A stretch of DNA of 64,000 nucleotides from positions 5,144,501 through 5,208,500 of the forward strand of contig JACSYO010000570.1 of NCBI GenBank assembly GCA_016806645.1, written 5' to 3'. Below the pieces are notes generated by a model that worked only from the letters and a program-made list of their open reading frames with translations, did not search any database and was not told the DNA's origin. The translations under genes were made by a program, and so were the position numbers. This document shows positions 13,346-27,600 of this stretch, piece by piece. Source of the stretch: Ophiodon elongatus. Lineage: Eukaryota > Chordata > Actinopteri > Perciformes > Hexagrammidae. The first letter of the stretch is position 1. Each line of letters opens with the position of its first letter.

Positions 13346-15990
13346 GTCACCGGAAGGGGAGAGGGAGTGTTTACATTAAGCAACGTTTATGCTGATGATC
13401 GACTTTTAGCTGTGAGTCAGCTGTCAGCACAACAGGACGGGTGACGGCAGAAAACCTTGGGCATGTGTGCATGTGTGTGTGTGGGTGCGTGTGCGTGCGC
13501 ATGTGTGTGTCAGAGAGAGAAAGTGCACGTTGGCATTTAGCTCAAGTTCCCACCGTCCACCATCTCTCTCCCTGCTCGAGCAATTTATGAGCACTCGCTC
13601 ACTTACAGCCAATGCAATTCGTGAAGAAGTCAATCATTTAATATATTTTTTTGTATTTATATTTCATATATTCAAACGTATGTAAAAAAAAATTATATTT
13701 ATACATTTGTACACATGCTGTTTTTTGGTATCTTGCATTATATTTTGCTGTTTATTTAGAATTTTTCATTTAAATTTTGTAGTTTGATCGCTACAGTTCT
13801 TTCATCAAACCTCAGAAATGGGAAATGGCTGCCTCTCTCTGTCACACTCTGTCCTTTTCACATGGCATGCACATACCCACACACGGGAACACAGTCTCGC
13901 ACACTGCTCACATGCCCCGCTCTTCTGTCCCCCCCCCATCCCCTCACCCCCATCCCCTCCCCTCCCACACCCCCCTACCCCAACACCGGCCCTTCTAGCG
14001 CTGCCTTCTGCTGACACCTAGTGGTCCAACCCGGGTCTGCAGCCACAGTGTGGGTAAAAAAAAAAAAGAAGCTCCCTGAATATTTCAAGATTATTAACAT
14101 AAAAAAAAAGAAGTTAAATAAATATAAAGGAGTATGGTAGTTTTTATTTCACTTTCTTTATTTCTGCTGTCAGACACACTGTTGTCTCCGCTGCAGCAGT
14201 GTGCAGCCAAGGGAGGCTTCAGGCCACATGGCTGTCGTCAGTGTGTTTTTCAACGTGCCCAAAATAGCTTGAACTTATGTAATGACAACAGTAATTGCCT
14301 GTGGGTCATGGTGGGGGGGTCAAGACAGTCCCCACACTAATTTGCTCCTTTTCACTCGCTCTGCTCGTCTTTACTGAAATATTTTGTCCACATCCATCCC
14401 TCTTTCATCTTTTCATAAGCACTGGTGGTTGTTGAAGAGATGACTTTGGACTCTGGAGGAAAAAGAGTAATGCTGTGATATTTCAGAAGAGATAATAGAA
14501 ACTATTAACATGTGAATTTTGCATTAATGTTTATTCTCCTCTTCTGTTGTCTTTCTTCTCCTCTCCCCTCCTGTTTCCACTATTCTCCTCTCCTGTTTCT
14601 TCTCTTGTCTCTCCTCTCCTCTCCTCCCCTGTTTCCTCGCCTCTCCTCTCCTTTCCCCTCTTGTTTCCTCTCATATCCCCTCTTGTTTCTTCTCCTTTCC
14701 CCTCCTGTTTCCTCTCCTCTCCTCCCCGGTTTCCACTACTCTCCCCTCCTGTGTCCTCTCCTCACCCGTTCCCTCTCCTTCTCCTCACCCAGGCAGCTCC
14801 AGGACCTGCAGAGGCAGAAGGAGCTGGAACGGGAGCATCAGGAACGGGAGCGCCAGGAGCACGAGCGTCAGGAGCACGAGCGTCAGGAGCACGAGCGTCA
14901 GGAGCACGAGCGTCAGGAGAGGGAGCGCCTGGAGCGCGAGACGCTGGAGCGCCAGGAAAGGGAGCGCCTGGAGCGGGAGGCGCAGGCGGAGCGCGAGGCG
15001 CAGGCGGAGCGCGAGCGCCTGGAGCAGCAGGAGCGCAGCGAGCGTGAGCTGATGGAGAGGGAGAAGGCAGAGAGGGAGCAGCAGGAGCAGTTGGACAGAG
15101 AGCAGCAGGACTGGGAGAGAGGAAGACGCATCTCCAACGCCGGTGAGTGACGCCCTTGGGTTTCCTGCTCATACACACTTAATGACCAACGGCCAATAAT
15201 GAGACAGTTGGACTGCAGATGTGTGCGTTATTTATTCTGATTCATAATATGTGATGTATAACATTTTTCTTGCTACTGAACATTACATCTAAACAGGTTG
15301 TCTTCAGAGGAGCATTCTTGTGTGTGTTTGACGTGGGCTCCTATGAGTTGAATTCTGGTGTGTCCCAATTCCATACTGCATCCCAACTGTATACAGTACA
15401 CTCTCTACTAGGCATCAGTTACATGAATTAGTATGTATCAATCTTAGTTTACTGTTCACGGTTATAGTGTTTAAATGATGAAACACATGCTCCAATGCAT
15501 GTCAATCACACTTGAACCTGAGACAGCCAATTCAATTCCTCCATTGGACACGTTTTTTCCCAAAGACGCAGATCTTCCACTACTCTTTGTGCGTTGCATT
15601 GTGGGAGAATAGTGTGCATCATCAACACACTCAAAAAAATCAAAGGATTTAGAGTATGCAGGATTACCGTTCTGTGTGCATTTCATCGCACGCATATGCA
15701 TATACATACCCTCAAAGCCTGTTGGGCTGTAGAACGTAGCAGGGAGTTGGGACGCAGCGAGTTGAACTCAAACGTACGTGTTGGCTTGCCTTCTTAATAG
15801 TCCTTGGTTTCAGTTCAGTTCATCTTTATGGTCCCTTAAGAGGGAGATCTGGTTCACAGTCGAGGACATTAGCGTCCACTCATAGTTTGTTCAGTAAACC
15901 CCTAGCATGGCTGTTAATACTGAAGCCAAGCTACAGGGCCCACAGGCCAGACAGGCGCTGTGAACAGATTGTTGAGGCACTGGGGCACGG

Positions 15991-16075
<85 letters not shown>

Positions 16076-16629
16076 GGGGGGCGGGGGAGGGGAACATGAA
16101 CAAACACTGCCGCCAGGCCTTACACCAGTCACACACACACATAACTTCTGACACTTCACACACACGTCCCAAAAAGCCTAATGAAGATGGTAATTGGTGG
16201 TGATATAGGAAATGGGAAACGGGCAACTATGATTGCAAATCGGTCCAAAACAAACTTTAGTTTATGAACAATTGTGCTCCCCCACAGTGGACTCGCCAAA
16301 AAGCTGTGTAAAACATCTTCAGTCCAATGTAATTTACGCCTACAATCCAGCGGTAGAGAGGAGGCGGAGCCACAGGTGGAATACATGCCAGCTATAAAGT
16401 GGAGCTGTAATGGATCAGGTTTTTTTTTTTTTTTTTTATGATAGAAAGGGGATACGAGCTCTAAGGTTTCATGGACCAGATCAGGAGGGGAGGCGGCGCT
16501 GTGCGGCACGCTTCAGTGCAAAGCTCGGCCCGTTAGCACACGCATGCATACACAGGCACACGCAGTTCGGCGGTGTTACTCACAGGCTAAAAATACACCA
16601 TCAGGGAGAAGGCTGCTGAGACCCCCCAG

Positions 16630-16680
<51 letters not shown>

Positions 16681-16888
16681 GAAAAAATGGCCCAGGATAA
16701 GAGGGAGGAGTTATTTCACATGTCATACACAATTACACACAGAACAAACGCATTGGATCTCACACAGACAATATTTTATTAATGTGCACTGTCCCGACCA
16801 AATTAACCAATAAATAAAATAAAAACACACACACACGCTGTTTAAACATATGAGTCTGTTGGGTTTGATGTGAACCTGCGATTTAACG

Positions 16889-16973
<85 letters not shown>

Positions 16974-17496
16974 TTCTAAACAAGTGACACAGTGAGTCAA
17001 ATGCTTGCTGCTAACGTCTGGTTAGAAGTGTCTCAGTGGCTGTGAAAGCTGCGCTCTGTGGCTGCGTCCTCGGATCACTTAAGGAAATTGACGGACACGT
17101 TGCGCTTTAACTGTTGTCATGGATTCCCTTCCATGACCTCACAGCAGTCGTGTTGTCAAGATCACTCTTTATTTTTGTAGTTTTTGCAATTTTCCGTATT
17201 TTGCACTTCAGTTTGCTGAAAAATGGCTAATTAGCATTGTTAGCGTATGGATTTACCCCCACACACACACTCTCTCACCAGCACAGTAATATATATATAT
17301 ATTATTATTATTATATTAATGGATCTGCTATTTTTTTATGTTGAATATGTTTGATGTAGAGGAGCCTGGTTGTGGTACGGCTCTGTTGTCTTCTCGTGTG
17401 TGCGCTTAATATTCCTGCGCGCACGTGTCCAGCTCTCCGTGTAATCCTGTTTCTTTCTGATCGTGTGTTGTGGAACGGCCGAGCAAAAGCTGGGGC

Positions 17497-17544
<48 letters not shown>

Positions 17545-20345
17545 TCCGGGTTAATAAAAAGGAGATGAAATTGTGTGCGTGGAGTGGAAGTTGGAATGAG
17601 CATTGACTCCTGTTAGAGAGGATCAATGGTAAATGCAGCATGAGCTGTCAGAACGCTCTGCTGGGAGAAATAGAAGTTACACAGAGGAGGAGGAGGAGAA
17701 CCAAGTGGTCCTACAAACCCATCAGGTTATCTGTCTTGTGACTGCTGGTTAGGAGGTCATGGGAATTATACTTCTGTTCTTACTGTGTGTGAGTGTGTGA
17801 GTGTGTGTGTATGTGTGTGTGTGTGTGTTGTGTTGTGTTGTAAGTGAGAGAGAGAAGGTGTGTTATGTCTGACTATACATGCATCTGTATGTGAAGATCA
17901 GAACCATGTCTGTGAGTAAGGGTGTGATCTCTGGAAGTCAGGTTGGGCGGAACGGACTTCAAGCAGATGATCGAAAATACCACACAAACATCGAGCTTAG
18001 ACATAAAGGCGCAAACTAGAACCAGATAGGGTTCTTCAGCTTATCCTCATTGGAGAACCCTCCACCTGGAACCGTTTTAGACCTAGAACCATCTGTGAAA
18101 TTTTCAACCCAGAACCCCCCACAGAGAACACTTCCTTGGGGTAATGGTTCGACCCAGAACCCTCTCTAGAGGTTCTATCCAGAACACCTTCTAAGAACTC
18201 AACCGAGGTGTTCTACCGAAAACCCTCTCCTATTCCAAGGGTTTCCCCTCAAACCCACCCAGCGGATTCTACAAAGAACCCTTTACTTTTCCAAGGGTTT
18301 AATCTAGAACCCACCCAGGGGATTCTCCCGAGTACCCTTTTCTATTCCATGGGTTTCATCTAGAACTCACCCAGGGTTCCTCATGAGGCTCCTAACGGGC
18401 TGATGTGATGCAGCACAACCCACAACAATCATGGTTCACAGTTGTTGTGGGTGTGTGAGCTGGGAGGATCTTGAAGAACTTTTTCTTCCAAAAAAGGTTG
18501 TAAGGATGAGAATGCTTCTTATTGTAACCCTCAGTCATACAAAGAACCCTTGAAAAACCCTTGCTTCATAAAAAGGGTTCAGAACCAAATGGTTTTGGGT
18601 AGAACGCTTTTGGAACCCTGATTCCTCACGGTTTCTGCAGAAGATAAAAATTAATGCCAGGTCAGCGTCATGGTTTGGTTCTAATCCAATGCAGTAATAC
18701 GCATACTTTGGTAATGGGAATATGGACTGCAGAAAAATGTAGAATGACATCACAAGTCCGGGGAAGTGGAGCAGAAGACAAACGGAGGATTAACATCCGA
18801 ACACCATCCACATACACACACACACACACATACACACACACACATATGGCAGCTACGCACAACAGCGCCCAGGCTACGCTAAGCGCTAGTCACAATCAAG
18901 GTAATTAGTTCATCAGTTAGAGGGCTGGGCTCAGCTGGGAGAGACACAAAAGACAAAATCACCACATCACCTCTCTCCCACTTCACTTAAACCCCCTTAA
19001 AAAGAATATATAACGGTATTAACTACCATTAAGACATGTGAAGTAGAGAGATGGGTGTAGCAGGATTATAAGAAGGAATAGCCACATAATTAAAATATTT
19101 TAGACAGTAAGGGTTAAAACTAATAGAAGGGCCATCAACGAAACCGAACAGAGCTTCAATTATTCATCACTCTGGGAGATGACTCATGAGAACCCGACCC
19201 TTGTAACCAGCCCCAACAACACCAGCTACTGTAGTGGAAATGTATGAAAAGACTCGGATCATTTGAACAGGATCTCTTTCTTGGGGAGACCACGACAGGC
19301 CAATAGTGTAACAATTTAAACTAATAGACATCCCCATGAAAACTTACCCAGTTGGTTACTTGGGTTAGAAGACTTTTCTTTTGTATTGCAAGTTTTCTGA
19401 AATGTTATGTTTGAATAAGCAAGAGACATTATCTAATTAAATATGTGCTCATTTACATTTCCATGTAAAGAAAGAAAAGGAAGAAAACATGTTATGGAAG
19501 CAAAGTAGCCCAAAATCTCTGAATTGACCAGTGCATGAAATACATTTTTACATTACAGAAAATAACATATTAGCAGATTAGCCCCTTTAGACTGAGGTAA
19601 GAAGGGTTCAGAGCAACCAGAACCACTATCCTCACTGAAATATAATAATGCTCAGAGTCTACAGCCAGGCTAGCGGTTGTGAGTAAAGTGCTTCCAGCTA
19701 AATGCTACCGTATGCTAACGGAAGTTAAGCAGGTTAAATGTGTGGTAGCAGGCCAACGTTTGCTAATTAGCACCGAACGTGAAGCACAGCGGAGGCTGAT
19801 GGGTATGTCATGAGTCTTTGGTCATGAACCAAAGTGTTGGACAAGGCTATGGTTTCACCTGATGATGGCGCCAGAGGACAAGTCAGGCCAGCTGTCTGGG
19901 TGTCGCCTGAGATCGGCTTGGATGAGAGATGTTGGTTTATGAGTTTACAGAGACCAGGGACAGAGACACAGATATACCGAGACAGAGACAAAGAGACCAG
20001 GGACAGAGACACAGAGACCAGAACCCAAGAAACAGACCAAGAACAGAGACACAGAGACCAGAAACAGAGACAGTGACACAAAGATACAAAGACACAAAGA
20101 TACAAAGACGGAGCGATAAAGACACAGATCACATATGTACATTCTCCATGTTTATTTCATTGCTGGATGTGACTTCGGTTCCAGAATTGTTCTCCGTTTT
20201 AACTGTTACACTTGTTGTTGGCTTACTTTGTTTCGATACGCATTAAAAGAACTGGTGCATGCTGGGGCCTTTGTGTACTGAGTCTATATATGACTTGGCT
20301 TGATAACATCGGTGATGAGTTGCATCTACTGTGTTACTGTTCTAT

Positions 20346-20378
<33 letters not shown>

Positions 20379-21591
20379 ACATGGTGACCTCCTGCTCCTC
20401 AGCCTGTTTGTCCCCCCCTCTTCTCTCACAAAGGAGACATGAAGGGCTTTGTGTCTCTGGCTGTGTCCACGGTGCTAACACCTGTCCACTAACGCAGTAG
20501 CGTCACCTCAGCCCGAGAATGTACACACAACCTGGAATAAAACTTTGGTGTAGCTCTGTGCTGGTTTTTTCCTGCTTCATCTGCCCCCTTCTCTTTTTTT
20601 CTTCCCCTCCCTCCTTCCTTCCTTCTCTCTCTCTCCTGACCTGCTGTCTTTCCCTCCTGTGTGCATGACGGCTGCTTCCTTCTATTCCTTCCTATTCCGC
20701 CACTCCTTCCCCTTCTGTCCTGTCTTTGTCCTTGACCTTGGTTATGTCCATCTGCGTGGCGCACATGTAGCCTTCGAAAGCACCCTGTACACTCAGGAGT
20801 ACAGCGGGACGTCCTCGGCGGCCGCGTCCCTGTCTGCGCCCGCCTACCCGGCACCCGGGACGCCGTCGCCCTCCTCCGCCGCTCCGCCGACCCCGCCTCT
20901 GAGGCACTCGGCCTCCCGCTTCGCCACCTCGCTCGGCTCCGCCTTCCACCCGGTCCTGCCTCATTACGCCACCATCCCGAGGAGGCAGCAGGCCTTCCCG
21001 CAAGCCCCGCCCAGTGCCCCCGCTCCGGCCCCCGTCCCGTCTCCCCCGGCCAAGTCCGTGGTGTGGTCGGCGTGCAACTTCACACCCCTGCCGCCCTCGC
21101 CGCCCGTCATGATAAGCAGCCCCCCAGGGAAGGCCGCGGGCCCGAGGCCGCTCGTGCCCATCGCGGTGCCCTCGCCGCTCACCCAGAAGCCGCCCTCGCC
21201 GGCCCCCAACGGCCCGCCCATGTTCCCCGCGCCGTCGCCCGTGACCATCCCGCACGGCCACACCCCCATCGGCATCGCCTGCCCCACCCCGCCTCCCCCG
21301 CCCACCCCGCCCCCTCTTCCCTCCCCCGCGGCCCCCCCTCCGTCTTCCTCCTTCGTCTCGTCTCCCCCCTCCTCATCCCAGGCTCCTGGTGTGCCCTCTC
21401 CCTCCACAGCAACCCCTGCCGCCGCTGCAGCCGCCACCTCTGCCTCTGCTGAGCACCTCTCCCTCCCCGTGGGCCTGGGCCTGTCAGGGCCGGGGGAGCC
21501 GGACACAGCCACAGGCCCAGAGGCCCACCTGCTTCAGGGGGCCTCCTCCTGTCAACCCCAGCCCCAGGGTAAGGTCTCCAGTCCAGACTCT

Positions 21592-21658
<67 letters not shown>

Positions 21659-24600
21659 CTCTCTAACTCTCTCTGACTCTCTCTGATTCTCTCCCCCTCG
21701 TCTCTCACATGCTGTCTGACTCACGCACTAACAGCGGGGCTACTGGACATCGCTCGGTCCGTTACCTTGCTACTGAACTGGCCCAGTAAGTCCCATAATA
21801 CAGGCCGATATCAGGGGGGGAAAGTGCGGGTCATGGCTTCTGTAACCTCTGGATTTCTTGTTGTGGGATCTCCTGGTGTAGAAGTCACTGTCACTGCTCA
21901 TTTCTCTGTCAAGTCTCATAACGTGCATGTACGCCCGTGCGTGTGTCTGACTGTTCATTTGGGTATGAAATGTGTCTCTTTCAGCATGGCACGTCTGTGT
22001 CTTTGATAATCGTTACTACGGATCACTGACTGACTCTTTTTCTTCTCCTGGTCGATGGGTTCTTACTTTTGCCAATCTATTGCTCAATCATAGATCTGTG
22101 TTGATCTTATCATTTTGCCATTCATTTTCATATGATCCTCCGGTCAGTGTGCAGTCACCCCCCCCCCCCCCCACCTGCCTTTATAGTCACAGCAGGATGC
22201 TCGCTTTTGAACGAGACACCAGTGTTTCCTTTTAAATGTCAAAGCAAATCTTTATTTTTAAGCGTTGCAAATAAAAAAGAAATGAGGCGCCATAAACCGG
22301 ACTCCACTATGCCGAGGAAGAAATTGAGGAATGAACTCGTATCTCATATTTATAGACTACTTGATTGCCTTCATACAAGCCCTGTCAAACTGAAATAAAG
22401 TATTAAATGCCTTTCCTGTACCGCCTTTCGTGTTGTCGGGAGACGGAGACGAGCATTCCTGCGTTATGCTGTGTTCACACCAAACCCATGTCTGGGACTT
22501 CCACAACGTGTAAATTCACAAATGAAGCAAATAACCACAATGCAACGCAATGCCTTGCGTTTGGTGTGAACGCAGCATTACGGGAATATCCGAGAAGACG
22601 CTGACAGCAGAAAACAGCTGATCAGTCATGTGACTTAGGTGTTCGTCATGTTAGAATTTATTTGGCACGGGCGTTTCCATGTCCCATTCAGAACATCGAC
22701 TTTTTTTCGATAACTGCAACAAAAAAAAACAGTAAAAAAAGTTTTTTTAAGCGATTGAGGATGATTTGCTTATTTTTTCCCCCTAGTTCCATACACATTT
22801 TCTAGCGCGATACTCCAGTATGCGCATTAAGGAAATGTGCGAATGGGAAACACGGCTGCAGACTAGCAACATTCATATACAGACAAACCAGTACTGTACC
22901 TTTATTTGCCTTTATGTGCATTTCTCTTATTAGCCTCGGGAGGTGTTCTAATGACCTTTGACCTCTGAGATCCTCAAACTGATTTGATATTGATCACAGC
23001 TCAGCATGTTCACATTCCATCATAGGTAATTGACCACGGATGAAGGTCTGTGATGCAACAACATTATTGTCCCTCATCACGATTACAGTGGGACACAATG
23101 TACATGTATCAGATTAAAAACACCATCATCTTTTTGCAATCCATGAATCAGCAATTATGTGTCTTCATGAGTGTCCGTGTGTCCTCGCACCAAAACGTGT
23201 GTTCAATGTTGATCGCTTTTGTCTCTGCTCCATTTATTGGAATGTTTTACTTTCCAAATAGCGTTGGGTAATTAATATACGGATATTTATTGTTATTATT
23301 TTTTAATACAATAACCACGCCATTTTTGTCACCACTTCTTGCTAACGCTGCACGTTGTGGCATGCTGTGATGTTAACTTCTGTGTTCCATGTTCATTAAA
23401 AAAACCAACAACATCACGTCCACCATTCTTGCATGACAGATTCACTGACTGAGTGATGTCACCTGTTGATGCATTCAGGCTGGTTGTTTGATGCTGCTCC
23501 TCTTTTCATTTCCTGTCAGTAGGTTAGCAAGTAGCAAGTTCAGCATGTACTGCAATATTACAGTGATATTAGTGTACAGAAGACTGCATGTTTGGTAAAA
23601 GATGAGGGAAGGGAGGGGATGGACCCAGGAAATACAAAAACAGTGCTTCACTTTCCAAAAGTGAATATGGATCCTGCGTATACTGTATACGGAAAGTTAG
23701 CAAGCTAGTTTCAAAGTCAAGAATTAACCCTGATCCAGTATTAAAAAAAATTCTCTCTACAGAGATGTACAACGAGCTGGCACACCCTGTGTCAGATTTA
23801 AAGGGACGGTTCCCCGCAAAATCACTCGTGAACCGGTCGCTCCATATAACCCACAGAACTTGGCGTGAGCAGCTTCACGTAGGAACTATTTTCTTTCACA
23901 GGTCGGTGGATCATTTTGAGTGACCGGCTCGCGCCAAAGCGATCTAGATGGATAAATAAATAGAGGGAAAATATGTATTTATGATTTTGGGGGGGTAACT
24001 GTCCCATTAAGATAGGTGACGAAATTATTTTATTGCAGTCCAAAACATTTTATGCTTCTCCCAAAAAAGTGACAGTTTGAATAAAATGTTTCCATCCCTG
24101 TTTCTACGCCCATCCTCCCCACCCCCCCGACAGAAGTGGCGCAGACCCCGGGGTCGATCGCCCTTGCCCCTCCCCCGCCTCCGCCCCTGCCACCCGGCTC
24201 CACTGTGACCTCCCCGGCCGCCACCCCGACGGCCGGCCACCCTCCCCCGCCCCCGCCTCCCCCGCTTCCCCCCACGCTGACTCCAGGCGGGACCCCCCCC
24301 CCTCCTCCACCAGGTCCGCCTCCTCCCCCGGGAGCCCCACTCCCTCCACCGGCGCCCCCGCTTCCCGCCGGACTGTTCTCCCCCACCGAGGACCGTCCCT
24401 TCTCGGGTCTGGCCGCTGCCTTGGCCGGGGCCAAGCTGCGCAAAGTGCCAAGGGTGAGAGTGCCTGATTGGTTGTTTGATCGGCGACAACCCACACGTTC
24501 ACACTCATACATCTCTACATGTCTGTCCCATACACGTCATAGCACATTGTTACGGTGATTAGCTGCACGTGCATACACAGAATTCCATTTTTCTATAAGC

Positions 24601-27600
24601 TATGTGTCTTTTATTATCAGTGACTCGACAGAAACACCATTCACACACACACACACACACACACAGTCACCATCTGTCACGTCTCATCTCAGACTGTCTG
24701 CATGTGTGAATAATAAGACAAAATACTAGAAATTGGACCAAAAGAAAATGTCTTTAATATTTATGGATTGTCTGATGTTAAATGAACATGAAAAAAGACC
24801 AATGCTTTGTTTTCAATTCTTGTATTTTTCTCAAGAAAGGATCGATATATCCGGCCGATTGTAAAGAACTCGATAACGTTTGTGTCTCACGAGAGGTGTG
24901 GCTTGTATCCCTTCAGAGTGACGATGCAGGAGCGGCTCTGGCGGCGGCAATGCTGGGGGCCGTAGGAGCCGCGGGGGCCAAATCTGAAGCCAGAGGCAAC
25001 GGCCCTCTGCCTGGAGGAGGAGGGCTCATGGAAGAGATGAGCGCCCTATTGGCCAGGAGGTAGAGTCACGCTGTTTATTGTTGTCAGCTTCAATACATAT
25101 ACGCCCCTAAATCACTGATATTATGGTCTGAATATGGAATTCAGCAACTTTAACTTTATTTTGTTGCAGTCAAATAAATTAACTGTGGAATTAAGGTAGA
25201 TCTGAAATAGCAACTTATTATTCCACATTAAACCTCTCCTCGCTATATCTGGGCTTCATCTCTTACAGGAGAAGAATCGCAGACAAGGGCTCGTCACCTG
25301 AACCCGACCAGAGATCGGTAAGCACCATCCGAGCCTCTCCGTCTTCTCTCACGTCTCTCACATCTACGTCTCAACACCAATACTCGCCCCTCACTGCCAG
25401 GTGGCACAATGGCTCATCTGTGTGGCGACAAACACACACACACACACACACACGCACACAGAGTATCTCTCAGTGTGTTCCGGCTTTACAGCGCGTGCCG
25501 CATTCACCACATTCCTGTTGGGAAACGAGTCCACAATCCCTCAGTGCCGTATCCCGTGTGTGAGAGTCTGCGTGCCACATTCCAGGCTGCAATCGACCAC
25601 GTTCCCATACCATAACATGTGAAATACCTGAACTGCAGAGAAAACCAGGCCTTTATTTAAAAACAGTCTCCTATTGTAACGCAGTATTTGATCATATTTT
25701 AGTCAGATGTCTGTTTTCATTCACTCAGTGATTCCAGTCACTTCCCCCTTTGCTGCTTTTTTTTTTAATCATTAGTTTTAAGCTAACGTCAATGAAACTG
25801 GACACTTCTTCGTAGGCTTTTAATGTGAAAAATCTGCAGGAGGTGTCGAGTTACATTGGTTTAATTTAATTCTTGACCTAGTCTGTAAACTTCTTAGACG
25901 CCTAACGGATTGTCTCTTATTTTCACGGTGCATATTTTGAATGTCTGGTTAAATTAAAAAAAGTAAAAACTTTTTTTCTCAAAAGCATACAATTGCTAAG
26001 TGATTCTATTAGCTGTAGGTTGTCACAACTGTAGAGATAAATTATTGGTGTTATTATGGACATTTATTACCCCTTTATTACTTATTACCTTTATTATATA
26101 TTTAATACATTGACAGGGGCATTTAGCCTTGATGCTTTAAGTTTAAATTAAAGCACAGCCAAAAGCTAGCTGTGTGTTAGCGTTACTGGTTAAACACCGA
26201 CAAAAGAAGCTTTAACTCCCTCCTCAAAACCGTTTGCTGCCCTCTTAAAGATTTCCTTTTTCCAGTCTGTGTAGAAACTCTCCCTGAGCTCATGTTTGAC
26301 CTTTTGAACCCCGTCTGTCTGCCCAACAGGAGGAGGGTGAGATGAACACGACCCCTAAAGTGTCAGCCTGTAGCACACCAGGTGAGTGTAAGAGAGAGCC
26401 AACCCTCTGGGGAGAGAAACAGGAATTAATATGCATCTTCCTAACACGGTGACAAGCATTCAAGTTAGCATAAACCTATTTACATTTCCCCTCAGTGGTT
26501 ATTGGAAGGGAAATGTCTTCTTTTTTTTTTACGACGATCCGCATTACTGAATAGCTGAACTTCATGACTTATGGTAAGAGGTTAGCTAGAAGTTTGGTGT
26601 TTATATCTCTGCCGTGTTCTCGTTTAATTTTTCTCCAGACATGCCCAGGAAGCCGTGGGAAAGAACAAACACCATGAACGGTAGCAAATCTCCGGTTATC
26701 GGAAGGTAAGGTATCTCCCACATTTCTAGATATTTCTTGTGTATTATTGCACTTAAAGTGCATTGTTTATCCTGAAACGCTTCAGAAGTAAAACAAAAAA
26801 AAAAAGGTACATTCATGTGAATGGCTAGCAGCGATGCTACTAAACGTCCGCCATATTAAAGCGTTAGCGTCGGCTAGCTTTAGCATGATGCACTGCTTGG
26901 GGCCGTTCAGCACTAGCTAACATCACTAAAGCTTACGTCGCCTTCATGTGCACGCTGGCTGTACGTCAGACACATGGCTTAAAGCGGAATGACGAGGAAT
27001 CGGGGTAGCTAAGCGGTTATCAACGCTACTGGTTTTACTGGACATTGAAAGAATGCATAAGAACCACAATGGATATTCTACGCACATTCTTAATTGTGGT
27101 TTCCCCAGACTTTGGGGGACAGTGGGCTGTTCACATCTCGCCTTTTGATCCTACTAGGTTGGGCTTAAGGACTGGGAAAAAAAACATCCATTTTCACACA
27201 TAACATATACGTCTCAAAAGGCCTCGTCTATGGCGTTGGTTCTCCAGGAAAAAAGATTATGGGACGTTGCTAAGTACATGTATAACTGATAGTACTTTTA
27301 CTTAAAGTTTAAATAGTTATTAGTGAAAGGTACCACAAGGGGCTTTTATTTTGTGTTGAGTTTGGCGGTCCCTGTGGACAAAAGCGGTAGTGTTTCCGAG
27401 CGACAGAGTCCCTTTAGAAAACCTCTCATTTTACTGCAGCAGGGACAGTCGGCCCTACGTAGTCCTGCTCATATAAAAGCATCAGTATTAATTGAGACTG
27501 TTTCAAGTTACTCATTGTACCTTTTAAGACACTAAAAGATACTTTCAAATTGAACTGAAGGTTAAAACAGTGCTAAAGGTTCGGTGGCATTCTTTCACAT

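Larger units (their letters stand above)
1785..14792 (+). other. enah: enah intron, 13.0 kb, repeat-rich
   Basis: This large intron holds several CA/GT, GA and CT microsatellites, a 21-bp minisatellite, copies of three dispersed repeat families, a probable RecQ-like fossil at 12380-12473, a TATA-box candidate at 6027 and a long polypyrimidine minisatellite abutting the next exon. Most of these have their own entries. The remaining stretches (2250-2950, 3700-4300, 6700-8200, 8750-9250, 10900-12200, 12500-13300 and 13650-14500) show no coding exon or RNA gene that I can support. Confidence 0.8.
15143..20770 (+). other. enah: enah intron, 5.6 kb
   Basis: It contains four long GT/GA microsatellites, the second copy of the GGTTCT element, a dispersed repeat at 19310-19520 and an (ACAGAGA)-type imperfect repeat at 19945-20115. 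The last 190 bp before the acceptor are very pyrimidine-rich. I see no coding exon at 15143-15990, 17560-18000 or 18900-19300. Confidence 0.8.
21569..24133 (+). other. enah: enah intron, 2.6 kb
   Basis: It contains the CT tract, a C homopolymer at about 22157-22171, and two complete short MITEs (22462-22582 and 23798-24010). The remaining sequence at 22600-23790 shows nothing I can assign. Confidence 0.8.

Noticed and set aside
20692..21724. Minus-strand frames of 180-189 codons opposite the large enah exon
   Set aside because: GC-rich antisense shadows of the proline-rich coding exon; no start context, splice structure or domain.
24025..24512. Minus-strand Gly/Arg-rich frames of 134-160 codons
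   Set aside because: Antisense of the polyproline exon; Gly and Arg arise from complementing CCN codons.
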